A stretch of DNA of 44,235 nucleotides from Elysia marginata (lineage: Eukaryota; Mollusca; Gastropoda; Plakobranchidae): contig BMAT01007734.1 of NCBI GenBank assembly GCA_019649035.1, positions 347,022-391,256 of the forward strand, read 5' to 3'. This document shows positions 33,872 through 44,235 of this stretch, piece by piece. A program made the translations under genes and the position numbers. Below the pieces are notes generated by a model. The model made no database searches and was not told the DNA's origin. It was given only the letters and a program-made list of their open reading frames with translations. Position 1 is the first letter of the stretch, and each line of letters starts with the position of its first letter.

Positions 33872-36800
33872 GTAAAAAAAATCGAAACCTTCAATACTAT
33901 TAGCTTTCATTATTGAAAGTTCGATTTTGAAATGTATTTTTTGCAAGTTTGAAACATTTCAGTTAGTCAAGCCTAATAAACGATCTTATCATAAAATGTA
34001 TATTGAACTTTACTTAAACAGCGACTTTTAACTCAAATCAACAAATTTCAAAGTAATTTTTAAAGTAAAGTCCTCTAATGGAGATCAAGATCGACATAAG
34101 GACTAAGTTTTATCTCATCCGTTGATAACGGTTTGCTAGTATAGTACTACCATTAAAATGCTTCGTTGATATGCGAAGATAAATGCAATGGCATATTTAG
34201 AGAAAATCTTACATGCTTTTATTATATAAAGTTGAAAACATAGGACGTGAAAATCTCTGTTATTGTTTCAAGAAAGGTACATCTACTATAACTTTGAAAG
34301 TGGTAACATCCATCTGGTGTATTATGTTGTTTGTTTGTTCTTTTTTTTCAAATCTTCTTCTGCAGGATTTTTACAGTGTTAATGATAAACCCGATTTTCG
34401 TATCTCAATTTCATAACAACAATTTAAAATTTTGACGATGCTTGTACATTACAAGGCAATCTAAGAAACATGAGTCGGTTAACAAAGCTTCTCAAAGTTG
34501 AAAAGAAACAATAGCTAGTGACTCTGGTTAGGTTTGAGAATTAATTTGCACAGGGATTACTTGTCAATAGGCCTTTACATAGACTTTCATATGTTCATGC
34601 AAAATCAAAAGTTCTTCTTTAAATTACTTTTATTTTATAGAAAACTGATTGGGGGAAGATAGAATGTTGACAACTTTTTACGCTGAACTTTATGGAGAAA
34701 TTTTAACCATGTTGAAAGTAATCCGTTTTTTAATGTCACCTAAATTACTAGATTTTAAGCACAAAAGATCGGCTTTTTATAAAAATTCTTCATTTCAGAT
34801 ATTAATATTTTTTTCATATGACTGTTCATTCCTTCTCCCTTTCATATTTGACCTTTTCAATCTGTGTCTCTAGATATCTATGTATTTTCACTCCTCCCTT
34901 TGTTTTAATAGATGATTATTGCACAGTCTGAGTTATTATTTTTATCTGTTCATCGCCAGAAAATATCTTCAACGATGAGAACAAACTCAAGCGTGTCCTT
35001 GTCGAGGCTATGATGAATGAAACTTGGGTGAATGAGATGTTGGAAGAAGAGAGATCTCAACAACCAGAGCGATGGGTTAGTTGTTAATGCCATGTAATAC
35101 CGTCAAAGTTTCCTACAAATCTTGAATTATTCTATTTGTTTCAGGTTTCGTGTATACAATTTCGAGAAACATAATTTTGAGAAAGATCTGATTAAAACAT
35201 ATGGTATAAATCTCTGTACTTAGCGCTTTCGTATTCACAATGGTTTTTTTCGCCAGGAAAGGTTGTCATATTTGTTTAATTAGGTATTTAAGGCCGATGC
35301 TTCCATGCATTTTTCCCTTATATAAACCAAGAAAACTTTCATTAAACAATACTTTAACAATGACCGTAAAGCGTAACACATCATTTGCATATAGAAGTAT
35401 CAATGGCGGTGAATGAATGAGTGTATGGTGAAATTCCATGGTGTTTAAAAGTAAGTACTTCCATTTCTGGTCTTAGTAAATTAAACAAAAATATTGAGAC
35501 ATGTTGCCTGCCTGCACATTATTTTTTCTTGTGTTCTGCAGAAGTTGGGAGCGTTTCCCTGTCCCTCCCTGGCCCCGTCCGACTCCATTCCAACATCAGG
35601 TCAGCATGACTTTTTTCCATTATCATCTTTATCATCATCGTCATAATTGTTATTAAAATTTTTATTTTTGTTTTATTTGTCGTTAACATTATTACTGTTG
35701 TTGCTTTTGTTCACGTTTTTACGTTCGTGAGCGTTTACTTTACAAATCAATCCATAGTGTAAGAGTCTGAAAAGGGCCTTCACCTTCAAAAAATTTAAGA
35801 AAACCTCACAGGTGGAGTCTAGAGGCTGTAATGCTAAAACGAAGGAAAACTTGAAACCTAAAACCTACGCTAAATGTAAGACTAATGTAGACACTGGATT
35901 AAGATATCTCATAGTTCTTGATCTAAATCTTGATTGTGTAGATAAGTTTCTATATTGAAGTCAAGTTTTTAGATATTTAATCTAGATTTTAGACCTAGAT
36001 CTAAGTCAGAATTTTCTAACAAAGTTGGAAACGAGCATAACTATAAATAATTTGTTCTTGTGTACTCTTTCTCCTACAACTTTTTTTTAAAAAAGCGTCA
36101 TAAAAATTAGCCTAATTGGGTAAGTATAATACGCTGTTCAGTGCAGTTAAAATTTTTATGTTTATTAGTTTGGGCTGCTCGTGTCTCGTAGTAGAGGCAT
36201 CTCCTTATATATATATGATATTCGAAGGTTAATAAAAAAAAAAAGGTTATGATCCTCGCTAAGTTGTTTCAACTTGTGTTGATGGACTGACCACAATAGG
36301 CGTGAAGAACCACCTGGAGCTGGGGCACAGTATAATAAACAGAAAGTAGTATACAATAATAAAAAAAAACATTTTTACAGCCACATAATTTTTTATAATA
36401 AACTAACATGAAAGTTAAATACATCATCGCTCAGTGGTGTCAGACTAACATTTTTAATTAACTGGATCAACATATAAACCAAAAAAGGTACAGGAACAAT
36501 TGGAAAACGCCTTGGATTTTTGCAATATTGAACCCATTATAAAGAATCCTTTTAAATATCATGGCGAGGTCTTTTTTACAATACGAGCATTGATGTCGCT
36601 CGCTAGAATGAGAAGGGATTCGACAGAGTGCCCCCTTCTTATCCCCAGTGTGTTTAAGCAAGCCTACAGCTTTTTTTTTTCTTTCTGTCCATTCATTCTG
36701 TTTGAGGGCCTTAATTTGCCGCGACACACGTTACAGATTATTTCGTACTTTTTCCAAAAGATCACATTAAGAGACTGAAATCTGTTTTGTCGTTTTCAGC

Positions 36801-38888
36801 GCTTACTTTTAGGCTTGACAGGTTAGCCAAGAATTATTGATGAAGCTTGAGTACTACAGGGAACTTCAGAAAAATTTTATAATTAAAGTTTACCTATTAC
36901 ATTTTCCCATTGAAACTAATAAGTACATCGCTTGAAGCTAATAATCTATTTGCTGGATTTAATTTTATATCGATGGGTTTTCTTCTCAGTGCATCGACTT
37001 CGCCCCGCAGATATCAAGGTTGTTGCTGCCATCGGTGATTCTTACTCGGTCAGTGTACAATAATTTTTTTATGGTTTGGCCTTTTCATTAGAAGAAAGAA
37101 TTGGTTTTAAATAACACACTTCCATGGGCTTTTGACCAATTTTTTTGTAATGACACCAGCGAGAAAATTGGCGGCATCAATAGTTACTGACTTGTCTTAT
37201 ATTTTTTTAATCTTATAAATACCAGTGCAACTAGAATCAGAAAAAAATCTAGTGTTTCGGCTTATTTATAGAAGGCTGTTCTTTTGCAATCACCCGACGC
37301 CACGAGCATAATTGGGCATCCACACCGGTGTCATTATAGTCCCGTTATCAGGTTGATACAAGCGATCTCATGTCTTTGTGAACGTTTATTAGATATTGAA
37401 ATCACCAAAGGCTTACAGAATTTTTTTTTCATTTTTCACTAAGGAAGCGCTGGGAGAAATATGACACCTGAGATGTTTAAATTTATAGATTAAAGAAGTG
37501 GAAGGTCTAACCATTTAATTTCGCAATATAAAAAAAACATGTCAAATTCAGTTTTATTTTCTGTAGTGTATTTCATGACAATATGGTCTATAAAAGAAGA
37601 CAATTTGCTTTGTATTTGGGGGTATTTGGAATTAATCAAGCAATTAAAGCATCATATACTTAGCTATATTTTAATGTTTCTACTTTGATCTACCTCTGAA
37701 CTTTCTTCACCCTGCAGACAGCGAGAGCTGGAGGAGGCATCCGTCCATTCAACATGCTCTTTGATTATAGAGGGAATTCCTGGAGGTAATTATTTCAATA
37801 GATACTAGCTAATCTCAGTTTTGAACTTACCCCGCTGTGGAATAGGTTTACACTAGTATAATGTGGATTGCTTGTTTGTTCGAGCGATTTAAAGAATGTA
37901 GAAAAATTACTAGAACTGCAAGAACAATTATATGGTAATATATCAACTGTTGCATGAGATGCGAAGTTTCATATATTATTTATTATTTGATTGGAAAGTT
38001 AAAAATACCCAGATCTTCCTTAATAAAACTGCTGTTTTGTCTGTAAGCAAAAGAGAAATACAATATCATTTGAAAAAAAATGTCATATCTCGCATTCATT
38101 GTGTTTAAGAAATAATATAAGCTGGAATAAATAGCTTGGTTTAAAGGACCTTATATGACCTGCACATTTGTAAACCTAATGTGAGATGCAGAAAAAAAAA
38201 CCTATCTTGATCAAAACTGCATTTATTTAAAGCAGAGAGATCGTGAGCCTCGTTTATACTTATTACAACCTTAGATAAGGTCACTGCTTTTTGGAAACGC
38301 CAACAAACAGAGGTTACCAACTTCATTGCAATAAGTGATTATTCAACGACGTAAAACATCACTCAACAATTACCACTGTTACTGGTGACCAATAAACCTG
38401 TCTATATATATATATAAAGATTACATGATCTGCGTGACCTCCATCCACGCAACAATATGGAAGTTATGTCCGTATTCTCACCGTTATTAATTAACCCAGT
38501 CGTCTAGATTTCTGCCCCCCACAGCCCGGCGACGTTTACCTTTATTGTCACATTCTTGAACTAGCGACAAACCCTTAGATTGGCCATGTCTACATATCAC
38601 AAAAAAGGTCAATCAGGTCGATAGTTGAGTGAAAAAGAAATTCAGATAAGCTAATGTTTGTGCAAGTTATGGATTGGTCATTGTGTTTTGCCTACCCCTC
38701 TGTATGTGTGTGATGGTGTGTGTGTGTGTATTTTCAGGGTCGTTAGTGAGACCAAATTAAGCCACCACATAATGATGCAAAATCTATCTCACTTTTTACT
38801 CATCTCTTCTCTCGCTACTCCCTTACCACCTGTCTCTGTCAATACCTCTCTGTCTATATCTCTGTCTCTGTCTGACTCTGTCTCTGAC

Positions 38889-38939
<51 letters not shown>

Positions 38940-38965
38940 GTCTCTTTCTCTCTCTTCATCTATTC

Positions 38966-39003
<38 letters not shown>

Positions 39004-39929
39004 TTATCTGTTATCTATCTATCTCTTTTCTGAGTCAAGTGAGGTCTTTATAAAGATCAATAATTGGGCCGCAAACAGTTAGAACGTCCATATTTTACAA
39101 ATAATTACGAAAAAAAAGTTTACAGGTATCAGATACAATGTGCACATATAGTTCCCAGTGCCATTTTAACTTTTCACAAATTCTCTTCCCTTTTTTCCTT
39201 CCAGCATCGGAGGTGATAGAGACTATGACTTTCAGACAACTTTACCTAGTAAGTATTTTAAAGCTATGTGAGTTAGAGTTTCCTTTTTATCACATAATAA
39301 GCACAGAATTTATGTCGATATCAAATAACTCTCAACCCTTCGTGATCAAATAAAGCTCCTATGTTCTTAGATTTTAAGACAAAGTGAGGAACATTATCAA
39401 AGAAGTACTGATATACTAGTACATAGTTTCTAATTTCTTTTAAAAACACATTTAACTGAGCAATAACTATTTCTCTCAAGGTTTTGTAAAAGTAATCCTT
39501 TTAGATAAACTTAAATACCCAGCAGAGATACTATACGCTGTGGCTTTTTCAGAACTATGTTTTGGACATTTCTAACCGACAATAACTATAAAACCCCAAT
39601 CAAAATACGAAAGCTAACTTTGCGACTCACTTTCTAAAGCAAAATGAAAAGTACCACTATCTTTCAATAGTCTGTAAATGCCTATACAAATTCCTGCAAA
39701 TTAAGCTTATAACTACTACTACTACTACTACTACTATTACTACTACTACTACTAATACGACCACGACGACGACGACTACTATTACTACTACTACATGTAC
39801 TACGACGACTACTACTACTATTACTACGACGACGAATACTATTACTACCACTACTAATACGACTAATACTATTACTACTACTACTACTTCGACGTCGACG
39901 AAAGGTACTACTACTACTACGTTTACCAT

Positions 39930-39997
<68 letters not shown>

Positions 39998-40077
39998 TTA
40001 CTACTACTATTTATACTACTACTACTACGACTAGTACCGCTACTGCTGCTGCTACTTTTACCGCCACCACCACCACC

Positions 40078-40143
<66 letters not shown>

Positions 40144-42899
40144 GCTGCTGCTGCTGCTCCTACTATTACTACTGTTTCTACTATATTGTTACCAACCTTT
40201 TAGTAGTGTAAATGCCTCTTGCCTCTGCCTTCATATTGTTTCCTCTTTTGATGACTACCATCTATACTACAACTATCAATTCTAATCACGATACTCTTAT
40301 CTAAAATTTTTGGAATAATTGAAGTATTTAACTTCATCAGGTGTGTAAAATAATATTTGCTAAATAACCAAATTGAACGATGTTGGCTGATTACTTTCAG
40401 ATATTCTCCGTGAGTACAATGAAGACCTGTACGGCTTTTCGCTCGGCACTGGGGACTGCCAGACCAACTTCAATATGGCTATAATCGGACATCGCTCAGA
40501 GTGAGAAATCAAGTTTCGACGATTATGAGTATAATAGTTATATTATGCTATAAGTATATGATTTAGGGGGCTTAAAAACAAAGCTAAAAAGACACCATTT
40601 CAAACGCTCTTTGATAACGCACAACTGGATTTTAGTAAGGCGAGAAGCTGCAGGCTTTTTATAGATACTTTTCGTTTTGTTGTGTATAAATTAAAAAGGT
40701 CGGCCTTTTTATCCCGCTCAATTTGTGTTGTCATAAAGTGCTTATCAGAGAGCATCATGCAAAATATAATTAAAAGCTTAGCACAGTGCATCATGCAAAA
40801 CATAAAAGCTTAGTAGAGAGCATCATGCAAAACATAAAAGCTTAGCAGAGAGCATCATGCAAAACATAAAAGCTTAGAAGAGAGCGTCGTGCAAAACATA
40901 AAAGCTTAGCAGAGAGCATCATGCAAAACATAAAAGCTTAGCAGAGAGCATCATGCAAAACATAAAAGCTTAGCAGAGAGCATCATCCAAAACAAAGATA
41001 ATAGCTCAGCAGAGAGCATCGTGCGAAACATAAAAGCTTAGCAGCGAGCATTATGCAAAACATAAAAGCTTAGCAGAGAGCATCATCCAAACCATATAGG
41101 CTTAGCACACAGCATCATGAAAAACATATAGGCTTAGCAGAGAGCATCACGCAAAACAAAGATAATAGCTTAGCAGAGAGCATCGTGCGTAGAATCAACA
41201 TCCTCAACCTCAATTGTTCTGTGTTTCAGGCACTTCGCAAGCCAAGCCGATCGCTTAGTAGACAGCCTGAGATCCGACTCCAACGTGGACTTTGAAGCTG
41301 ATTGGAAACTCATCACCGTTTTCTTGGGCGGCAATGATCTATGTGGATACTGCAAGGTAATAATATACAATTATATATCTAGTGATTAAATTTGTGTAAT
41401 TGTCACGTAAGAGATTCACACATCATGATAAATACTGTCATAATGAGAATGAGTTATATGTGTATGTTCGGCGAGATGTCGATGATTATAAACGATGACG
41501 TGAATGTCATTAATGTCTATTGATATTGCTCTCGTATTCTTCTTGGGCAGCGCTGACCATTGATAGGTTTAGCGGTAATGGGTTTTTTCCCAGTGTTCGC
41601 TTTACTTTCTATTTTTCTTTTGCCTTCCCAACAGCACGATATTACCCCAGAAGTGTATCTCAGCAACATGCGTTCGGGATTGGACATTTTGTACAACAAC
41701 ATTCCCCGCGCGTTTGTTAACCTGGTCACTATTATGCCTGTTAGTTTGACCCAGGTCCTGCGCAATGGAATCATCTCAGATCTTGTTCTACGGTATGGCT
41801 GACATTGTAATCCGGACTTTTACTTGAGATGAAACGCCCTAATATCTAGCTGCAATGCAAGACTTAATTAGCTAGTATCAGTTACCAATAAATGAAATAG
41901 AGACATCTTCAGTTTGATCTATAGAGGCTGTTATATTCTTAAAGTATGTGATCATTCTTGTGAGGTTGAGGTAGTTTTATATGCTACCCTTTTTACCTGA
42001 ATCATCGAAACATTGATATCATATCGTAGTAAAGTTACAGATATAATGCTTCAGTTGGAAAAACTGCCTACTGTCGCAATTTCTTTGCTACCCAGTACAA
42101 TATAACTTTGTTCAAAGTGTTCTTGGTTTAAAAGCCTCTTTTCTGTACACCGATAAGTGGTTTAATCAAATTACATGCCAGTAGTAGTTGTTAAGGTTTC
42201 ATTCACTATGGATGGCCAAGAAACGTAGCATTTCAGCAAAGAGAAGGCCTCCCAACATCTTCTGTTAAAGTCTTTGCCTAGATCATGTGTCTAGCTAGAA
42301 TGAGAAAGATCTATTACTTCTTCAAAAAAAGTTCTTAAGCACCATGCACAGTCTTTATCTACAGCATTATGCCAAACTAATTTTGTCTCGCGTTGTGTGC
42401 TCATCTCAAATCTCGTCTGTTTTCATTTACCATCTAAATCTAGGTATCTCAAAACCATTTAAATACCGGAATTACAACATTCTTTGCAAATCATCTGTAA
42501 ATAGAAACAGTGTATTATATATTATGATATATTATATGAGTATACACATATTTTGATATTTTCTTTACACCGTTATTTTATTTTCTGTCTGTTTGAAAAC
42601 CTTATATAATTTTTTTTAAGTTAAGTGTGATAATCACATATGATGCATGGAGTGGGGAGAGAGCTGATAAAGAGGAGAAGAAGAGTAAAAGTTTGAATGA
42701 AAGGATGAAAAGTTTGTTAACAGTATAAATACATTATTGCTAATGGCCAGATTTTAAAGCTGAATATGCCCATTGTTATTATTTCTAAATTATTTATGAC
42801 CACTTCTGTAAAACAAATTAATTGGAAAAAAGATGAATAAAGCAGGATTATAATTATTATTATCATTATTATTATTATTATTGTTATTATTTTAATTAT

Positions 42900-42931
<32 letters not shown>

Positions 42932-43598
42932 TTATTTATCCTAACAGTTCTGCCTGTACATGTGGGACTTTCCCTGAGAGCGATGAAGACAACGAGGTGC
43001 TAGCGAACTACACGGCTGCCTTCAACCAGGGACTCCTGGACATTGCTGCCTCGGGAGATTATGACAGCGATAACTTTACCGTTGTCGCCCAAAGATTCTA
43101 TGAAAATATCACATTGCCTTACAAGGTAGGGCGTTTTAGTCGTCAATGAGTCATAAAACTTTAAAGATCTGCTGTAGTATGTTTGTCTCGAGTCTAGTCC
43201 TGGTCTTGAAGTGATAAAAACATTCTATGTATTAAGACCTTGAATCTCGTTCTTAGAGCCAATGTGGCAGAATGGTACGCGCGTCGGACTCGTGATCCGG
43301 TTGTCGTGGGTTCGATTCCTGACCATGCCATGTTGCAATTGCCTTTGAGAAAGCATCTTACCCTAAATTTCCCTAGTCCACCCATCAGTAAATCTAGCTA
43401 CAGGCAATGTTTGAATTTGCGATATGCACATGTATATGTTTTAAAAGTGGCATTCGAATGTACTAGTCTCCTGGGGCATTAGCGGTGCTACTCTTGTGGC
43501 GATACAGTTACGCTGAATAACGAAGCCAAAATTCCCGAAAGGGATATTTATAATGTGTAAAATAAAGATGAGTAAAAATATCTACTTCATTGAAAATT

Positions 43599-43679
<81 letters not shown>

Positions 43680-43903
43680 TAGCAGCAGTGGTTGTTGTTG
43701 TTGATATTGTTATTGTGCTAGTAACAGTATGAGTATGATTAAATATGGAAAAATAATGGAATATAATTATATTAAAATATGGATAACTTTTTCGTTTTTA
43801 GAATGGCGGAGATGATATCGACTACAGTTTTTTTGCCATCGACCGGTTCCACATTTCTAAGAGAGGTCATGCTGTCTCCGGTCGCAGTCTTTGGAACAGC
43901 ATG
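33802..43903 (+). CDS. Phospholipase B-like secreted GDSL lipase (11 exons, 3' end missing)
   Basis: Eleven exons with GT-AG borders and fully consistent phases give 360 codons without a stop. Exons: 33802-33871, 34960-35075, 35542-35599, 36990-37048, 37718-37785, 39205-39248, 40401-40500, 41230-41356, 41635-41792, 42948-43125, 43802-43903. Residues 1-22 are a signal peptide (WLAIVLLGFAGLLHC). The SGNH/GDSL blocks are present: block I VVAAIGDSYS with nucleophile S99, SWSIGGD (G126/G127), TTLPNILREYN (135-145), block III VFLGGNDLCGYC with N207, and block V FFAIDRFHIS with D340 and H343. The family hydrolyses fatty acyl esters of phospholipids. Sequons at N43, N287, N309 and N320 fit a secreted or lumenal protein. 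Block I reads GDSYSTARAG where PLB1-type enzymes usually have GDSLTAG. One or more C-terminal exons lie beyond the window, so a membrane anchor or further lipase repeats cannot be judged. No gene symbol is assigned. Confidence 0.93.
34960..35075 (+). CDS. PLB-like exon 2
   Basis: After CATCGCCAG|, 116 nt, residues 24-62, charged N-terminal region with NETW sequon. Donor TGG|GTTAGT. Confidence 0.88.
35542..35599 (+). CDS. PLB-like exon 3
   Basis: After TTCTGCAG|, 58 nt, residues 63-81 (FPCPSLAPSDSIPTS), the conserved segment before the GDS block. Donor TCAG|GTCAGC. Confidence 0.9.
36990..37048 (+). CDS. PLB-like exon 4 (GDS block)
   Basis: After TTCTTCTCAG|, 59 nt, VHRLRPADIKVVAAIGDSYS with catalytic Ser99. 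Donor TCG|GTCAGT. Confidence 0.93.
37718..37785 (+). CDS. PLB-like exon 5
   Basis: After CACCCTGCAG|, 68 nt, TARAGGGIRPFNMLFDYRGN then SW. Donor GGAG|GTAATT. Confidence 0.92.
38862..39012. repeat. (TC)n/(TCTG)n and (TATC)n microsatellites
   Basis: Compound pyrimidine array followed by about eleven TATC tetranucleotides, in intron 5 of the PLB-like gene. Confidence 0.95.
39205..39248 (+). CDS. PLB-like exon 6 (44-nt microexon-sized)
   Basis: After TTCCTTCCAG|, 44 nt, SIGGDRDYDFQTTLP. Donor CTA|GTAAGT. Phases 2 and 1 match both neighbours. Confidence 0.92.
39709..40160. repeat. Complex (ACT)n triplet array
   Basis: About 450 bp of ACT/CTA triplets with blocks of GAC, ACC and TGC triplets, in intron 6 of the PLB-like gene. 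It yields a spurious poly-Val ORF on minus. Confidence 0.97.
40401..40500 (+). CDS. PLB-like exon 7
   Basis: After TTACTTTCAG|, 100 nt, NILREYNEDLYGFSLGTGDC, then the region ending GHRSE. Donor CAGA|GTGAGA. Confidence 0.93.
40740..41189 (+). repeat. 32-bp minisatellite, about 14 units
   Basis: Consensus begins GCTTAGCAGAGAGCATCATG and ends CAAAACATAAAA. Most units are 32 bp; units 1, 8 and 13 are 36 bp, and 8 and 13 share the variant AACAAAGATAATA. Each unit junction creates an AAGCTT in the standard form. It lies in intron 7, ending 40 bp before exon 8. Confidence 0.95.
41230..41356 (+). CDS. PLB-like exon 8 (GGND block)
   Basis: After GTGTTTCAG|, 127 nt, ending DWKLITVFLGGNDLCGYCK. Donor AAG|GTAATA. 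A minisatellite ends 40 bp upstream. Confidence 0.95.
41635..41792 (+). CDS. PLB-like exon 9
   Basis: After CCCAACAG|, 158 nt, HDITPEVYLSNMRSGLDILY, then a hydrophobic strand VNLVTIMPVSL. Donor TACG|GTATGG. Confidence 0.93.
42854..42937. repeat. (ATT)n array at a splice acceptor
   Basis: Interrupted ATT/TTA triplets ending about ten bases before the exon 10 acceptor, so it takes the place of a normal pyrimidine tract. Confidence 0.95.
42948..43125 (+). CDS. PLB-like exon 10
   Basis: After ATCCTAACAG|, 178 nt, with a CTCG cysteine pair and three N-glycosylation sequons. Donor AAG|GTAGGG. An ATT array lies immediately before the acceptor. Confidence 0.92.
43255..43560 (+). mobile_element. tRNA-derived SINE, copy 2
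   Basis: Aligns by eye along its whole length with the copy at 14955. It has the same A box (TGGCAGAATGG), B box GGTTCGATTCC (43309-43319), a CAGTCCACCCATC/CTAGTCCACCCATC box and GGGGCATTAGCGGTGCT. The anticodon-like arm is CGGACTCGTGATCCG. It lies in intron 10 of the PLB-like gene, sense orientation. Confidence 0.8.
43599..43702. repeat. (TAG)n triplet array
   Basis: About 28 TAG triplets followed by AGC and TTG triplets, in intron 10, just downstream of the SINE. Confidence 0.97.
43802..43903 (+). CDS. PLB-like exon 11 (catalytic Asp-His block)
   Basis: After TCGTTTTTAG|, 102 nt, DDIDYSFFAIDRFHISKRGH to LWNSM. Donor ATG|GTAAGC. The following exon is outside the window. Confidence 0.94.
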
Positions 43904-44009
43904 GTAAGCCAATTTCAGATATCACAACCAAGAGTATGTTTGGCGTCAGTGTGATACAAACTAAGCATCGATAGACAAAATATTTAGTCTTGCAGAGTCG
44001 GTGCGAGAA

Positions 44010-44235
44010 GAAGTAATAGCAGTGCCAGTAGCAGCAGCAGCAGTAGTAGTTGTAGTAGTAGTAGTAGTAGAAGTAGTAGTAGTAGCAGTTGTTGTAGCAG
44101 CAGCAGTAGTAGTAGCAGTAGTAGTAGTAGTAGTAGTAGCAGCAGTAGTATAAAATTAGTAGTAGTAGTTTTTGTAGTAGTAGTAGTAGTAGTAGAAGCT
44201 GTAGAAGTAGTACTTTTGTAGTAGTAGTAGTAGTA
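44010..44235. repeat. (AGT/AGC)n triplet array reaching the window end
   Basis: Mixed TAG, CAG and AAG triplets in the intron after exon 11. The array is cut by the end of the window. Confidence 0.95.

Noticed and set aside
39657-39929. 90-codon poly-Val ORF on minus
   Set aside because: It is a translation of the ACT triplet array, with no sign of coding.

Overview
The window looks like nuclear DNA of a lophotrochozoan animal, most likely a gastropod mollusc. It is AT-rich and intron-rich, with very long introns full of microsatellites. It carries a mix of mariner, Penelope-like, CR1/L2-like, RTE-like and I-like elements plus tRNA-derived SINEs. Its one GPCR resembles the intronless chemosensory receptors expanded in gastropods. 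The species assignment is inference. I see no bacterial, organellar or viral genes, no CRISPR array and no intact tRNA or rRNA gene. One short run of Ns (27708-27736) sits inside a GA repeat.

Layout. 1-2360: a probable terminal exon of a plus-strand gene of unknown function, with its 3' UTR. 2800-6640: decayed minus-strand coding remnants, namely an unidentified frameshifted ORF, a 5'-truncated CR1/L2-like LINE with its 3' tail, and an RTE-like endonuclease fragment. 8264-8762: a Penelope-like fragment with a snap-back inverted repeat, in which each arm holds a canonical type I hammerhead ribozyme fold. 11501-24641: a four-exon minus-strand gene (256 codons) assembled here from splice sites and phase; I do not recognise its product. 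Its introns contain an intact mariner (13552-14934), a SINE, an I-like LINE 3' end and a complete single-exon rhodopsin-like GPCR (21852-22973) on the same strand. 24642-33700: mostly gene-free sequence with purine-rich tracts, a LINE 3' tail and a paired 17-bp motif. 33709-44235: a secreted GDSL-type phospholipase B-like gene, with TATA box, signal peptide and 11 exons totalling 360 codons. All its splice phases agree; the last exon or exons lie beyond the window. Its introns carry a 32-bp minisatellite, several triplet arrays and a second SINE copy.

The strongest unusual signal is the hammerhead pair in the Penelope-like remnant. Next come the apparently intact mariner with atypical 35-residue spacing in its DDD triad, the previously unassembled four-exon gene with a nested GPCR, and microsatellites abutting splice sites.
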